NCBI RefSeq assembly: GCF_000209165.1
Contig: NC_009068.1
Span: 2,666,001-2,730,000 of the forward strand
Origin: Scheffersomyces stipitis CBS 6054
Taxonomy: Eukaryota; Ascomycota; Pichiomycetes; Serinales; Debaryomycetaceae
Length of the DNA: 64,000 nucleotides
Direction: 5' to 3'
Shown: one piece after another, positions 9,931 through 20,189 of the stretch
Position numbering within the stretch: the first letter of the stretch is position 1
Layout: the number at the start of each line of letters is the position of its first letter
Notes under the pieces: generated by a model
What the model was told of the DNA's origin: nothing
Database searches by the model: none
Seen by the model: the letters and a program-made list of their open reading frames with translations, nothing else
Made by a program: the position numbers and the translations under genes

Positions 9931-12900
9931 TTATTGATTCGTAGCAATGCCCTCGAGATAATGGCTGATCTTGTTGATTTTAACAATTGTGCTAGTCACA
10001 ACAGATTCGTTTGTGATTTGCGATTTGGTTTTAATGAACTCAACCAATGTCGACAATCTCTTTAGCAAATTTTCGTAATTAAATTCTATTATTTCTTCGT
10101 CGTCAACTGGAATGCTAAAATTTTTCTCCAAGCTCGATTCAAGAAATATGATTCTAATGGAGGCAGAACTATCTCCATTTGCCGGAGGCTTTTGAACTTT
10201 GATGTACTTGGTAAGCATGACCAAATTGCAAATAACAGATAATACAGTACATGCTGCAACAAGAGTGAAGTCAGGGAACTTGAGCCATGCTTCTTTTATA
10301 GTAGTTTGCAAATGTGAGTTCTCGAACCAAATTTGACCAGAGCCCGATTCACCTTCTTCTGTGGGCCCGACAGCCACCAAATATGAGTCCAATTCCTGGT
10401 CGCTCTTTTCGTGATCAATAAGCTCTACCATCCTGATGAAATTCAATGTAGTTTGAATCAAAGAGAATATCATGGTCCACTTTTCTTCTGTGATTGACTC
10501 GAGAATCCTAGGGCCATTTCCTTCATTTTCAAATTTGGCAATGTCACTGACGTCTACTTCGCATATCAAAGGAATAAAATCAGATCCAGATCGACCAGTG
10601 TAATTTATCAGTTTCGCCAACTTAAAAATAAGGATATCATCTAGCAAATAAAATCTCTGTAATATCTCGGCTGTCTTGAAAATAAAATTGGATAATAAAT
10701 ATCCAGTATCAATAATCAACAATTTTCTGGTGTGATCGATGGTTACAAATTTGTTAGAAATGTTTTTAATGAATGAACGATTGAAAGGGGTGTTATCAAG
10801 TAAGTCGTCATTCGTAAGTTCTTCGTTAGATATTTTTGTCATGACACCTTCAAGAATCTTTGCTGAAATGATAACAGAATTGGAACCTGATGGAGTCAAT
10901 GTAGAATCATTCAACTCTGTCCAATTAGATCTTGAAGATCCCAGGTTGAGTTCCAACGGCAAAAGCAACTTCTTCAGGTAGATGTCTAATTCATAATTAA
11001 ATTTAAAATCCTGGAGCCTGGTGGATAATTTGAAATACGGATTTCCCAAATTAAACCTCAATAGTATGAGGTCGTTCACATAAAAATTCCATATTAAATT
11101 AATGATCAGCTCTCGTTCGAATATTTGTCTCGAGGTATACGTTTTGCTTTTATCCCTGTTTTCCAACTCGAATTTAGTGCTGTTGTAAATTTCCACGTAA
11201 TTGTTGTTGTAAATAGCTTCCCATATTTTGATATTAAATTCATTAAGTTTTGACAAACGGAAACGATATGACGATGTTTTGGAAAGTAAACTGTAGGTTA
11301 AGATAATACCGAAATCATTGAGGTCGTCCCAGTATTGGAAAACTTTTTCGATCCAATAATTCTCATCGCAAGACTTAGGAACATCAACATTGAAGACCAG
11401 CAACAAAGGACAAGTTGAAGCGATCAACGCATGCAAAATTGAGCTCGAGTATCCTAGAGATAATTTGGAAAGTAGTAATTTCTTCGGCACTAAAAGTCTA
11501 TGATTTGGATGTTGGAAAGCGTAGTATAGATCCAATATTTGGGCCAAAATATCCCACGGAGGTAGATTGTAATGCTTCAATTCATAATCTGAAAATGGAG
11601 GTACAGAGGACACTGTCGTCGACTTATCCTGTTCGTAGATAGAACTAGGTAAATTTAGCAATCTCGGTTTTTGTTCAGAAGAAATCGATCTATTGGAGTC
11701 ATTCTCAATTTTTGCCGACTCCAACGTCGTCGTGGAAGATTTCGAAAGGCTATAATTCGAAGTCAGCGAGACACCGCCGACCATGGAAATCGATTGTGTA
11801 CCCAAAATACCCGGCAACACTATTTGTGACATTTTGTCGGTTTCGGCGAAACCATGCTCGGAGTTCGCCGACTTGGGTGGCTTGACAGGTATACCATCGA
11901 TAGGAGGAAGACGAGGTTTTCCGGATCCCTCGATTAGCGACGACTCAGAAGTACTTTTGGTAAGGTTAGCTGATATAACTGGAACCGAGTGAGTAGTAGA
12001 TACAGGTGTTTCAGACAACTTAGTTTGGGTAGTGGAGGACTCTGTTTCTTGAGCTGTAGTAGCAGCAATGGCAGACTGATTAGAAATAGACGATATACTT
12101 GCTGGTGCTGAAGGTGCTGGAGGTGCTGGAGGTGCTGGAGGTGCTGGAGGTGCTTGTACTGGTGCGGCTGGAGCGGACTCGTAAACTTCTCTATTAGGGA
12201 GTTGGCTTTCGGAATAATGCGGTGGAGGAGGTGGTGGGCCCGGTGGAGGAGGGCCCCAGGCATCCCATGGTCTTCTAGCCCATGGAGGAGGTCCATAGCC
12301 CATACCCTGGTGTGGGGGAGGTGGAGGCCCGTAGTGATCAAACCAATCTCTTCTGCCGCCGCGACCAGGACCTCTATGGTGGAAATGACCATGTCGGTGA
12401 TGGGGAGGACCGTGGTGACCGTGAGGCCCTTGATGGTCATGGGGACCCTGTTGGTTGTGAGGTCCGTGGGGGACATGTGGAGGTGGTGGATGTGGATAGC
12501 CTTGATGAGGTGGTGGAGGCCCGTAAGGGTTATAATGTCTGGCGTAGTCTTCATGGTAGGCAGCATTGGCACCAGAAGTCGCAGTAGAAATAGAGGCAGA
12601 GTCTGAGTTCAGCTCTGTACGTGAAAAATACATGGGCGGTCTCTCAAGTGTCGATACCGAAGAAAATGCTGGTGACACTGGTCTGAACTGTGATGACAGC
12701 ATCAGAGAGGTTCGTTGCTGGTCTAGTATGAACGAACTGAGTCTGTCTGTGGAATTTTTCAGTGTCGGCTCGTGGCCGGTGGGCCTAGGGCTCAGTGCGG
12801 AATAATTGACCGACTCGCTACCACTGCGAATATGGTACGGAAAGTCGGGTGCGGAACTTGAAATTGTAGAGCTAGAGTTGGTCGAATCAGGTTGGAATTT

Positions 12901-13242
12901 TTTACTGTGGTCGGGGCCCTCTATATACGATTCGTCGGCGTGGTCGTCGATATCATGGGAGATAGAAGCTCTTTTTCGGCGTCGTCCACCTCTGTTGGAC
13001 TGGACAAACACACATTCTATACCGAGAAATTTACAATTAGAACATATTCTCGTCAGCTGGGGGATAATCTTATTGGAGCCGTCGACAGACACGATGGTGC
13101 TGATTGGCTCGCCATCGCATTTGATCTTCTTCTCACGACATGAAAGGCAAGCTCTTCTCGCCACCGGTCGACGTGAGGACGATGTGGTGGACGAATCAGC
13201 TGAATTCTGGCTCTGGATCGGAGTACTGATGGGGTTTGACAT
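9931..13242 (-). CDS. Large Zn2Cys6 fungal transcription factor
   Basis: 1103-residue nuclear regulator with an N-terminal binuclear zinc cluster: C32-x2-C35-x6-C42, then C67-x2-C70-x6-C77, followed by the basic run RGGRRRKR. The gap between the two halves is 24 residues, far longer than the usual 5-12, so the cluster has an expanded loop. Residues about 230-390 are low complexity: His/Gly/Pro repeats (GPH.., HHG..) then Pro/Ala tandem repeats encoded by a 9-bp DNA repeat (about 12104-12153). The C-terminal half (about 560-1090) looks like the middle homology region of this family. From memory, the C. albicans gene at the matching position is ZCF31; I do not assign the symbol. Target genes cannot be read from the sequence. 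The upstream gap is 2.4 kb, typical of regulator genes here. Confidence 0.85.
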   Translation of the reverse strand: MSNPISTPIQSQNSADSSTTSSSRRPVARRACLSCREKKIKCDGEPISTIVSVDGSNKIIPQLTRICSNCKFLGIECVFVQSNRGGRRRKRASISHDIDDHADESYIEGPDHSKKFQPDSTNSSSTISSSAPDFPYHIRSGSESVNYSALSPRPTGHEPTLKNSTDRLSSFILDQQRTSLMLSSQFRPVSPAFSSVSTLERPPMYFSRTELNSDSASISTATSGANAAYHEDYARHYNPYGPPPPHQGYPHPPPPHVPHGPHNQQGPHDHQGPHGHHGPPHHRHGHFHHRGPGRGGRRDWFDHYGPPPPPHQGMGYGPPPWARRPWDAWGPPPPGPPPPPPHYSESQLPNREVYESAPAAPVQAPPAPPAPPAPPAPSAPASISSISNQSAIAATTAQETESSTTQTKLSETPVSTTHSVPVISANLTKSTSESSLIEGSGKPRLPPIDGIPVKPPKSANSEHGFAETDKMSQIVLPGILGTQSISMVGGVSLTSNYSLSKSSTTTLESAKIENDSNRSISSEQKPRLLNLPSSIYEQDKSTTVSSVPPFSDYELKHYNLPPWDILAQILDLYYAFQHPNHRLLVPKKLLLSKLSLGYSSSILHALIASTCPLLLVFNVDVPKSCDENYWIEKVFQYWDDLNDFGIILTYSLLSKTSSYRFRLSKLNEFNIKIWEAIYNNNYVEIYNSTKFELENRDKSKTYTSRQIFERELIINLIWNFYVNDLILLRFNLGNPYFKLSTRLQDFKFNYELDIYLKKLLLPLELNLGSSRSNWTELNDSTLTPSGSNSVIISAKILEGVMTKISNEELTNDDLLDNTPFNRSFIKNISNKFVTIDHTRKLLIIDTGYLLSNFIFKTAEILQRFYLLDDILIFKLAKLINYTGRSGSDFIPLICEVDVSDIAKFENEGNGPRILESITEEKWTMIFSLIQTTLNFIRMVELIDHEKSDQELDSYLVAVGPTEEGESGSGQIWFENSHLQTTIKEAWLKFPDFTLVAACTVLSVICNLVMLTKYIKVQKPPANGDSSASIRIIFLESSLEKNFSIPVDDEEIIEFNYENLLKRLSTLVEFIKTKSQITNESVVTSTIVKINKISHYLEGIATNQ
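12104..12153 (-). repeat. 9-bp tandem repeat coding Pro/Ala tract
   Basis: Repeated GGTGCTGGA units (plus-strand reading) encode a run of Pro-Pro-Ala in the zinc-cluster regulator. The units are nearly identical, so the copy number probably varies between strains. Confidence 0.8.
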
Positions 13243-15627
13243 ATATATTTCAGATGCAAGAAAGACAGAGCAATTGACGCTGGAGCACGGCTGACAGGTT
13301 GACAGTAATGTCCGAGACTGATATATCTAGGTAGGCGGCAGGTCGGAGTGACTTCACAATCTGCCTGTCAATTTTTCGGGGGTGGATCTTCTGTACGCTG
13401 CAGACAGCAAGGTGGAGAAAACCCCTAGATCTTATGATAGACTCCGCTTCGGCACAACAGCCTGTGATATGAATCTGGAAATGTAGGACTCGGTCGTCTT
13501 GATGTGGATATGGATGTGGGGGTCCGGTAACTAACCACTTGCTGGGTAGCAAAAGTGAAGAAATGGATAAATGATATGAGCAAATGAGCAAATGAGCAAA
13601 TGAACAAGTAAATGAATAATTAAAGAAATATATAAAATGACGACTAAATAAAGAGGCTGAGAAAACAGGCCGAAAAAAGAAGAAGCACACTTCTAACTTC
13701 CACAAACAATTTTACACCATACAATTGAGGTTGTGAATCTCAAATAAGCAATCGGTCGGGCCCAAGTTAGATTCAGGAGGACGTGAAAAGAGAGTGGTAC
13801 AAACGTGAATCATTCTAATTATTTAAGATTGCCGGTGCGAAACCGAGACAGTTATAGCCTGTATGTACTGAATTATTTGCGTTCCAATGCACGATTCATT
13901 TGTCCCATCACTATAATTAGACCATCCAAACCGAAGGTACCAAAATTTGCTGAAAAAATATTGTAAATCATTTTCTGCTGTTTTTTTTTTTATTTTTGGT
14001 TCCATGCTACACCTAGAAGTGAGGCTTATAATACCAAGATCCCACCGATCAAAGCCGGTAGCTGGTCCATTGGTGGAGCTTTAAAGTGTTTCTACCTACC
14101 AGACTATTCTGGATACAACCCCCTCTTTTACTCCTTGACTTCGAAATAATGTCACTTCTGGTCCTGACTTGATGCACAGTCAGCTGCAGTCACTTGATTT
14201 TTTTTTTTTGCTCACATCCCCTCTGCTAAAGGAGGAACCATATCCACACCGACGACGAGCTTAATTTCTATGCCAAAGATTGCATTATATGTTACATGCT
14301 ACTACAAACACCGGCGAACCTGTAGACAACATATGCGCTTATTGAGCTATATAAATTACTACGGATTCTCTCGCACTTTTTCTTAGAATCCTCCTCCCTT
14401 TCCTCCTATAATCTTTTTTAACTTTATGTCCCTTGGCTCCTCTCATTTCATGTCGCACACAGCGGCAGTCGTCTCGAATTATACAACATAGTCAGGCTGG
14501 TTTATAGTCTCGGCAATTGCCGTCCGAACATTCTATGGGTTATTTATAAAAAGTTTCCACGGATAAAGTGGTATGCTGGGTGTCGTTGGATTGGCATCAA
14601 AATAAATTCGAGATCATATCAAAATCACAACCACAAACAAAATTTTTTGTTTAAATACCGACATCAATATCTCATGATCAACAATTTTTCTGAAATGTCG
14701 GTTTTCTTCTCCGAATTAATTTAGACTGCCACCAATTGTTCGTGTCATTGTATTGAATCCAGCATGAATTGACGTTGGCCCACTCTTGTTTGCTTCATAG
14801 CTATTTCGTACAATTTTGCACCTCACTATTTATTTTCTCTCTTAGCTTTCCTGAGGCAGCCTGCTAGACTGGGAAGACTACTCTAAACATATATGTTGTT
14901 GCTTGTGTTACCGGTTTCCACTTGCCATGGTTAACTATTGTTGCCGCAGGGACAGTCAGCCTCTCGTTTTTAATTGTCAGCTATGACGTAACCGCCATAT
15001 CGTCGAGCGCAAAACTTTAACTTCTGACTATGAAATTCGGTCCACATTTTAGAAATTCCCATTAAGCCGATCATTCCCCTATAAATTATTTACATGTATC
15101 TGATAATCGCCGAAAAAAAAGTATAATTTCAAGTAAGACAGGTGGAGCCATACGACTGCATGGTGGAGTTGTCAATTTTTTTTTCCCTGGCATTAGTTAA
15201 TGGACCCTTAACTGCTTATGGAAATATACCACATATTAATCTAATTTTCTCGGAACTAGGTACTACATGTGATGCCTATCCAGGAAAGAGGAAAATATTC
15301 AACAACTCAAATTCATCACAAAAATGCTATCGTTACGAGGGAATTATCTAGGAATACTTGGTTGGCACCCAGCAGGATCTATGGATAAAAAATATAAAAA
15401 TATCCATCAACATTTCCGGAAATTATCTAGCTGTCAACCTTATTAATTTCGTATTTACGAGGTGGTGACAAGATACCAATTTGTCCTGTTGTAAAAGCCA
15501 TGGCCTACCGTATCTACGCTCCTTATAAAGATGACAACTTGGCTTGCAACTGGTTGATGATCCTACAAAATTCTAAACCATAGATAAGGTCAATTAGTTG
15601 GTTCCATTTTATTCAAAGAACCAGAAT
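13243..15627. other. Long upstream region of the zinc-cluster gene
   Basis: 2.4 kb between the start of the zinc-cluster gene and the 3' end of the peroxisomal carrier. It holds a small tandem repeat (13576-13607), long homopolymer T runs (about 13981-13992 and 14199-14210) and AT-rich sequence. ORFs here overlap low-complexity sequence and are not supported. I see no RNA gene. Confidence 0.5.
13576..13607. repeat. 8-bp tandem repeat ATGAGCAA
   Basis: Three exact copies of ATGAGCAA followed by one variant (ATGAACAA), about 330 bp upstream of the zinc-cluster gene start, probably in its leader or promoter. Confidence 0.75.
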
Positions 15628-16632
15628 TTACTGCTTGATCTGCTTTTTGACCTTGAACATTGTAATTATGTTCACTAATTGGACACTTCCTGACAATAAT
15701 TCTTCCTTGAAGTAGAAAAGGAATGCAGCAGTACTGATCGATTGGAATAATTTGACGGACAAACCAGCATACAAACCTTCCAATCCTTCTTCTCTGATGA
15801 TTTTCTTGATTTCCTCATACATCGATAATTCTTCCTTTTCTTCACCGTCCTTGGCCCTCTTTTTGATGTGCATTCTTGCCTTCAAGGTGATGTATGGGTA
15901 GGTCAAGAAAGTTGCAATCAACTTACCAAAAGCTCCAATAAAGAAAGCCTTTCCAGCAGTGAAAGACTTGGCACCATTCTTAGCAACAATGACATTCTTG
16001 ATTTGTTCAAATATGGTATATTGAATAATTGGGTTGATGACCAAGACCAATGCTGGAAGTACACCGGCGAACAAGGTTCCTACGCCGTCCTTTTCGATAA
16101 TGTCCAAGATTGTTGCAAAGGCAGAAGAGTTTTTAGTCTTTCCTGAGTTCTTTTCAGTCATCATTCTGGTGTTAGCCACCCAGAACGGATTGGATCCAAC
16201 ACAAGTTATGGCACCAGCAACAGCACCAGCAATAATTGACTGGATAGCTGTCAATCCTTTGCCCAGTTTCTTGGCTCTAGGAGTCAAAAAGAAGTTGGTC
16301 GTGAGTTCATAAAAATAGTAATAGATAAAGTTGGTCAAGGTTATACCGTATAAGGCACTCTCCAAACCAGCGTACAAGCCCAAGGGCCCTTTTTCCTTAA
16401 TGATTTCCTGGGCAGCTACAAAAGTAGGACTCTTGGATATGGCAGAGACGATTTGTTCTCTCGTGGTCAAACTTATAGATGACTTCGGAGCCTTACTTGG
16501 TTCCTGACTCTTCTTCTTTTGTGCTGTTTGAGCCAATGTCGATAATGTCACCAAAGGATACGTGACAATCATGGCCAACGCTCCACCACCGGCACCAGCG
16601 ATGGCATGGGCGATTTCGGCGGTTTCAGACAT
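15628..16632 (-). CDS. ANT1: Peroxisomal adenine nucleotide carrier, PMP47 type
   Basis: Mitochondrial-carrier-family protein of the peroxisomal branch (Candida boidinii PMP47, S. cerevisiae Ant1). It exchanges cytosolic ATP for peroxisomal AMP so that fatty acids can be activated inside the peroxisome. I chose the ATG at 16632, giving 334 residues, because MSETAEIAHAIAGAGGGAL aligns with the start of the family; an upstream in-frame ATG at 16686 would add 18 residues. Repeat signatures are VTYPLVTLSTLAQ, SNPFWVANTRM and LTYPYITLKARM; NPFWVANTR is typical of PMP47. A basic loop after repeat 1 (KKKSQEPSK) could help membrane targeting. The C-terminus is about 30 residues beyond the last helix and has no obvious SKL-type signal, as expected for a membrane protein. 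Confidence 0.88.
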   Translation of the reverse strand: MSETAEIAHAIAGAGGGALAMIVTYPLVTLSTLAQTAQKKKSQEPSKAPKSSISLTTREQIVSAISKSPTFVAAQEIIKEKGPLGLYAGLESALYGITLTNFIYYYFYELTTNFFLTPRAKKLGKGLTAIQSIIAGAVAGAITCVGSNPFWVANTRMMTEKNSGKTKNSSAFATILDIIEKDGVGTLFAGVLPALVLVINPIIQYTIFEQIKNVIVAKNGAKSFTAGKAFFIGAFGKLIATFLTYPYITLKARMHIKKRAKDGEEKEELSMYEEIKKIIREEGLEGLYAGLSVKLFQSISTAAFLFYFKEELLSGSVQLVNIITMFKVKKQIKQ

Positions 16633-17568
16633 ATTGGAAGGAGTAATAAATAATTTCAATAAAGAGCTATTTCTAGATCGAATCAACTAGAAACCAATAC
16701 AGAGTTCCAACAATTCGAAAGAGAAGATGTTTGGAATTTGTCAATTGATAAGAACTGGGAAATATTAACCAAGTAGATCGCAGTAATAATATATAAATAT
16801 GAGAGCGTAGCCGATTCGATCCAGGTAAACAGGCCGATTTTGTTGAGCGGACTTTCCTAGTTTATAAACAACTTTAACAGACAAATATCCACTGAAGGCG
16901 CGTGAGCTTACGATTTCCCCAAAGTTGGAATAAAGCTAGTAGGAAACCGAAATCAATTAACCGTGGTTAGAGATGAGACTCGGATTTTTCACATGGGTTG
17001 TTTGTGGGGTCGCGTCGGATATTTGTAGACTTCCCTATTAGGGCTGAGCTGATTCTCTGGAGCTGGTTCTGTACGACTCTGCAATCTAATATTACCCGAT
17101 TACGTAATTGGTTGTACGATTCCAATACCGTGGAACGACATGTTCAGACGAATTCTGCTCTGGTAGCAAGTCTAAGTATCCGAGTTTCCTCAAGGATAAT
17201 ACTACTTTGCCAACTTTCCAGATAAATTTGCTAGTAGATCTTCTTACTAAAAACTGAAGCTTAAAATTTAACCAGAATTTTTCATTTATGACAGACTAGA
17301 CCAATTAATTCTAGGAAAATTCTATATTTCCAGATTCTATTTGTTCTCGATATCCCTCTTGCTTTTCTTTCTCTCCTTCTACTCTGTTCCTATTATTTCT
17401 GTCCCTGATATTCTGTTAAATCTTCTCTGGTCTTTCACAATCTGACTACGGACTCTGATTAGGTGCGAATCTGCGGCCTTTGCACGACTGAAAAACTGGC
17501 CATATGAACTCAAGTAGTAGTTAAGATTCTAACATATACCATATTCTCCATCTCTATATAACCGTAAG
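16633..17568. other. Divergent ANT1-COI1 intergenic region
   Basis: Promoter region of the peroxisomal carrier (minus strand) and COI1 (plus strand). The ORF at 16998-17225 has no gene-like features. No RNA gene is seen. Confidence 0.5.
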
Positions 17569-17949
17569 ATGTCTATGGAAACACGTAATGGCCTCTTGTC
17601 CAAATTGGGCATATTCGGCGTAGCAGCCGTCACCTTGTTCATGGTGGGAAAGAGACATATCGCTTCCTACAAAGATGAAAGACACAAGAGAGAAACCGAT
17701 GCCAGAATTGATTCTGAAGCTGATGAGTTTGGTATTACCGCCAGAAGGCCCGGTTTTCCCGTAAACAATCCTACAATGAACTATGAAACAGGATACAGAG
17801 CTTCAAAGTACCAAGGATCAGGAAACTCGTATTCTTCCAGAAGACCTGGAGACAGATTGTCGATGTTCTCGGTCTTTGATCGAGACTGGTCCAAGAAGGA
17901 ACATGACGAAACCAACTACTACACACCCAGCAGATCCGATAAGAGCTAG
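17569..17949 (+). CDS. COI1: Small mitochondrial membrane protein, Coi1-like
   Basis: 126 residues with one predicted membrane helix (about residues 9-27) and a charged, Arg/Lys-rich remainder. It resembles S. cerevisiae YDR381C-A (Coi1), a small mitochondrial inner-membrane protein reported to interact with cytochrome oxidase. The shared features, as I remember that protein, are a short N-terminus before the helix, a PGFP motif (RRPGFPVN, about residues 59-66) and a C-terminal block with SKYxGSG followed by RxxGDxL (SKYQGSG near 79; RPGDRL near 92). In S. cerevisiae COI1 lies between YRA1 and RPP2B; both are in this window, which supports the call. It converges with AFI1. Confidence 0.72.
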   Translation: MSMETRNGLLSKLGIFGVAAVTLFMVGKRHIASYKDERHKRETDARIDSEADEFGITARRPGFPVNNPTMNYETGYRASKYQGSGNSYSSRRPGDRLSMFSVFDRDWSKKEHDETNYYTPSRSDKS

Positions 17950-18281
17950 TAAACTTGTAAATACGCTACATTTAAACCCACGGTCTATGCCATAGTTGTA
18001 AAAATTTGTCCACTTGGAGTATTGGTTGACTCTTAATAGTCTATCGCAGGGAGGAATATCAGCGACCCGAAGACACATGTATATAAAAGAATAAGAATCA
18101 AGTTAGATATGTTCATATTGAATAATGTGACTTTACTAATGACAATGCTACTGTTAATGTATATGAAAATAAATGAAAACAAGAACTGATAGAATAATCG
18201 TTGATGTAATGGAATACGAAATTGCTCACACGGTGTAGATATTAATGTTGAATTATACGTATTGTACTATATTTATACATA
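17950..18281. other. Convergent COI1-AFI1 intergenic region
   Basis: AT-rich 332-bp stretch between two convergent stop codons. It presumably holds both polyadenylation regions. No other feature is seen. Confidence 0.6.
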
Positions 18282-20189
18282 CTACTGCTTCGAGTCACCT
18301 ATCAAGTCATTGAATGCAATCTCGTAGATCAAATTAGACTTGAGGAAGTTGCTGAGACACCAGCCACAGAGAAAGTTATCCTGCAATTCCTGCAAGATCA
18401 TGATTACATTGTTCTTGACCTGGTCGTCCTGGTTGAACATATTGATGAGCAACAACTCAATGCCCTTGTTCTTGTCGAAGATAGTTAAACTTCCTCCGTG
18501 CACCGACGACGATTGTAAAGAAGTAGCTGAGTTTGGGGGGATCAAGTATGTGACAAGCAAGAAGATCTCAAGAGACTTCCCACTGATTAGGAACTTGAGA
18601 ATGTTGTACCACACCTCTCTTTCGTTAACCTTGGAGTTGGATGATATGTTGTTCAAGCTCTGCAAGTGGTAATGCAAGTCGATCATCAAGTTCAACTCGT
18701 TGGATAGGTTCGGCAACAACAAGTTGTACACTATCTTTTCATTGTATAATAAGTCCTGGAATTTCTTGGAGATCAATTGGTAGCACGACACCTCTAACAA
18801 CTTGTTGGTGTCGCTGCTCCAGTAATACCCAATCCCGTCCAAAAGAAGTGTCAAATCCTTGCTTCGAGGAGATAATGCATTATTGAAGTTCTTCAGACTG
18901 AGTAGTATTCTGACGATTTCATTTATGTGTCTTCTAAAAATAAGTTGTATGGTGGTCAAATCATCGTTGTAGCTAAACAACGACAATTGCAAGTTGGACA
19001 AGAACTTGGCGTCTTCAGAGATGATCGAGTTCTTGAAGTCCAATTCGAACAAGCTCGAGTGCTGGCCCTCGGAGATATGGAATTCGTTGGTATCCAAGTC
19101 ATACAACACATCCCACAACTTGTCGTTGTTCTTGAAGAAAGGATTGATTGTTCCAGCAATGTACGAATCACATTCTTCAAGTAAGTCTATCTTCGAAACA
19201 TCCATTATAGGAAACACGTTATAGTTGGTCAACAAGCCACTCAAAATGCCTCCTCCTGTGACAATCTTCAAGGTCAAGAGAACAAAGTCAATAATGTGGC
19301 CTGACGAATTGTCGTAACTCAAGAAGATGATCTTCTTTCCTGTCAATATAGCATTGATCAAGATGATAATAGGAGGAGTCTGGAGCCCGTAGATAGTCAA
19401 TTCGCTATTGACGTACGTCGTGGCCAATTTCGCACTAAGAAGACTGATCAAGTTTGGTTTGAAGTTCAAGTCGGTAGGGTTTAGGTAATCACCAACGTTG
19501 TCTGGCAACTCGAGCATGGGTATCTTTATGGGGATACTCATTCCATTGAAACGGATCACCGAGTTGAAACTGAGATCCTTTCTGACAAATAGTTCTTCGT
19601 TGATGAGGTTGTCTTTGGAGATGTTCAAAATCTTGTTTCTGAAGGAGTCATCGTAGTATATCTTGTCCTGAATGGGTAGATCCAAGATAGATGTCAAGAG
19701 CAATTTCTTGATGATTGACATGGACTTGTCGCTGTTGGAGATGTTAAAGTTGTTGACGTTGATGGACTCGTACAACTCGCGCACGATAGACACGTCGTTG
19801 TTCTGAAAGTATTTGTCCAAGCATATCAACATCAAGGGACGCAAGTTCTTAAAGTAATGCAAACGGGTGATGATAGACAAAGACTTGATGATGGAGCCCC
19901 GCTTGAACGACGTGTCTTTGACGTTGCTGACGATTGTGTAGAGGAAGTACGGCTCCGGCTCACAGTTCTTTCGATTGAACAAGTACTGGAACTCTCCAGT
20001 ATAGGTGTTTCTGTAGAGCATGAAGAGAGTGTAGTCATCTTCACGCTTGTGGATCTGATCCGGCAACATGAGCTCCGGCAAGAAGTACAAGTTCGACAAG
20101 CCTGGAAGCTCACTCGGATGTTGGTAGATGAGCGAAGGGCCCTTGTCGATGTGGAATTCGGCAGTGACGATATAGTCGATGTTCGGCAT
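18282..20189 (-). CDS. AFI1: Afi1-like DENN-family polarity protein
   Basis: 635-residue protein of the Afi1/Anr2 group, which has a DENN-like fold with an N-terminal Arf-docking domain. S. cerevisiae Afi1 binds the small GTPase Arf3 at the cell cortex and helps set polarity. The start MPNIDYIVTAEFHIDKGPSL and the phrase IYQHPSELPGL are typical of the family's first strands; NYNVFPIMDVSKIDLL and GTINPFFKNNDKLWD are typical of the central DENN part. It is shorter than S. cerevisiae Afi1 (about 890) and nearer in length to Anr2. I favour AFI1 because its S. cerevisiae neighbours ORT1 and ADE2 are also here. The alternative is that this is the single ancestor-like gene of both. Confidence 0.78.
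   Translation of the reverse strand: MPNIDYIVTAEFHIDKGPSLIYQHPSELPGLSNLYFLPELMLPDQIHKREDDYTLFMLYRNTYTGEFQYLFNRKNCEPEPYFLYTIVSNVKDTSFKRGSIIKSLSIITRLHYFKNLRPLMLICLDKYFQNNDVSIVRELYESINVNNFNISNSDKSMSIIKKLLLTSILDLPIQDKIYYDDSFRNKILNISKDNLINEELFVRKDLSFNSVIRFNGMSIPIKIPMLELPDNVGDYLNPTDLNFKPNLISLLSAKLATTYVNSELTIYGLQTPPIIILINAILTGKKIIFLSYDNSSGHIIDFVLLTLKIVTGGGILSGLLTNYNVFPIMDVSKIDLLEECDSYIAGTINPFFKNNDKLWDVLYDLDTNEFHISEGQHSSLFELDFKNSIISEDAKFLSNLQLSLFSYNDDLTTIQLIFRRHINEIVRILLSLKNFNNALSPRSKDLTLLLDGIGYYWSSDTNKLLEVSCYQLISKKFQDLLYNEKIVYNLLLPNLSNELNLMIDLHYHLQSLNNISSNSKVNEREVWYNILKFLISGKSLEIFLLVTYLIPPNSATSLQSSSVHGGSLTIFDKNKGIELLLINMFNQDDQVKNNVIMILQELQDNFLCGWCLSNFLKSNLIYEIAFNDLIGDSKQ

Noticed and set aside
12154..12606. 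Long ORFs on the plus strand opposite the zinc-cluster gene
   Set aside because: They are shadows of the Pro/His/Gly-rich repeats of the real minus-strand gene.
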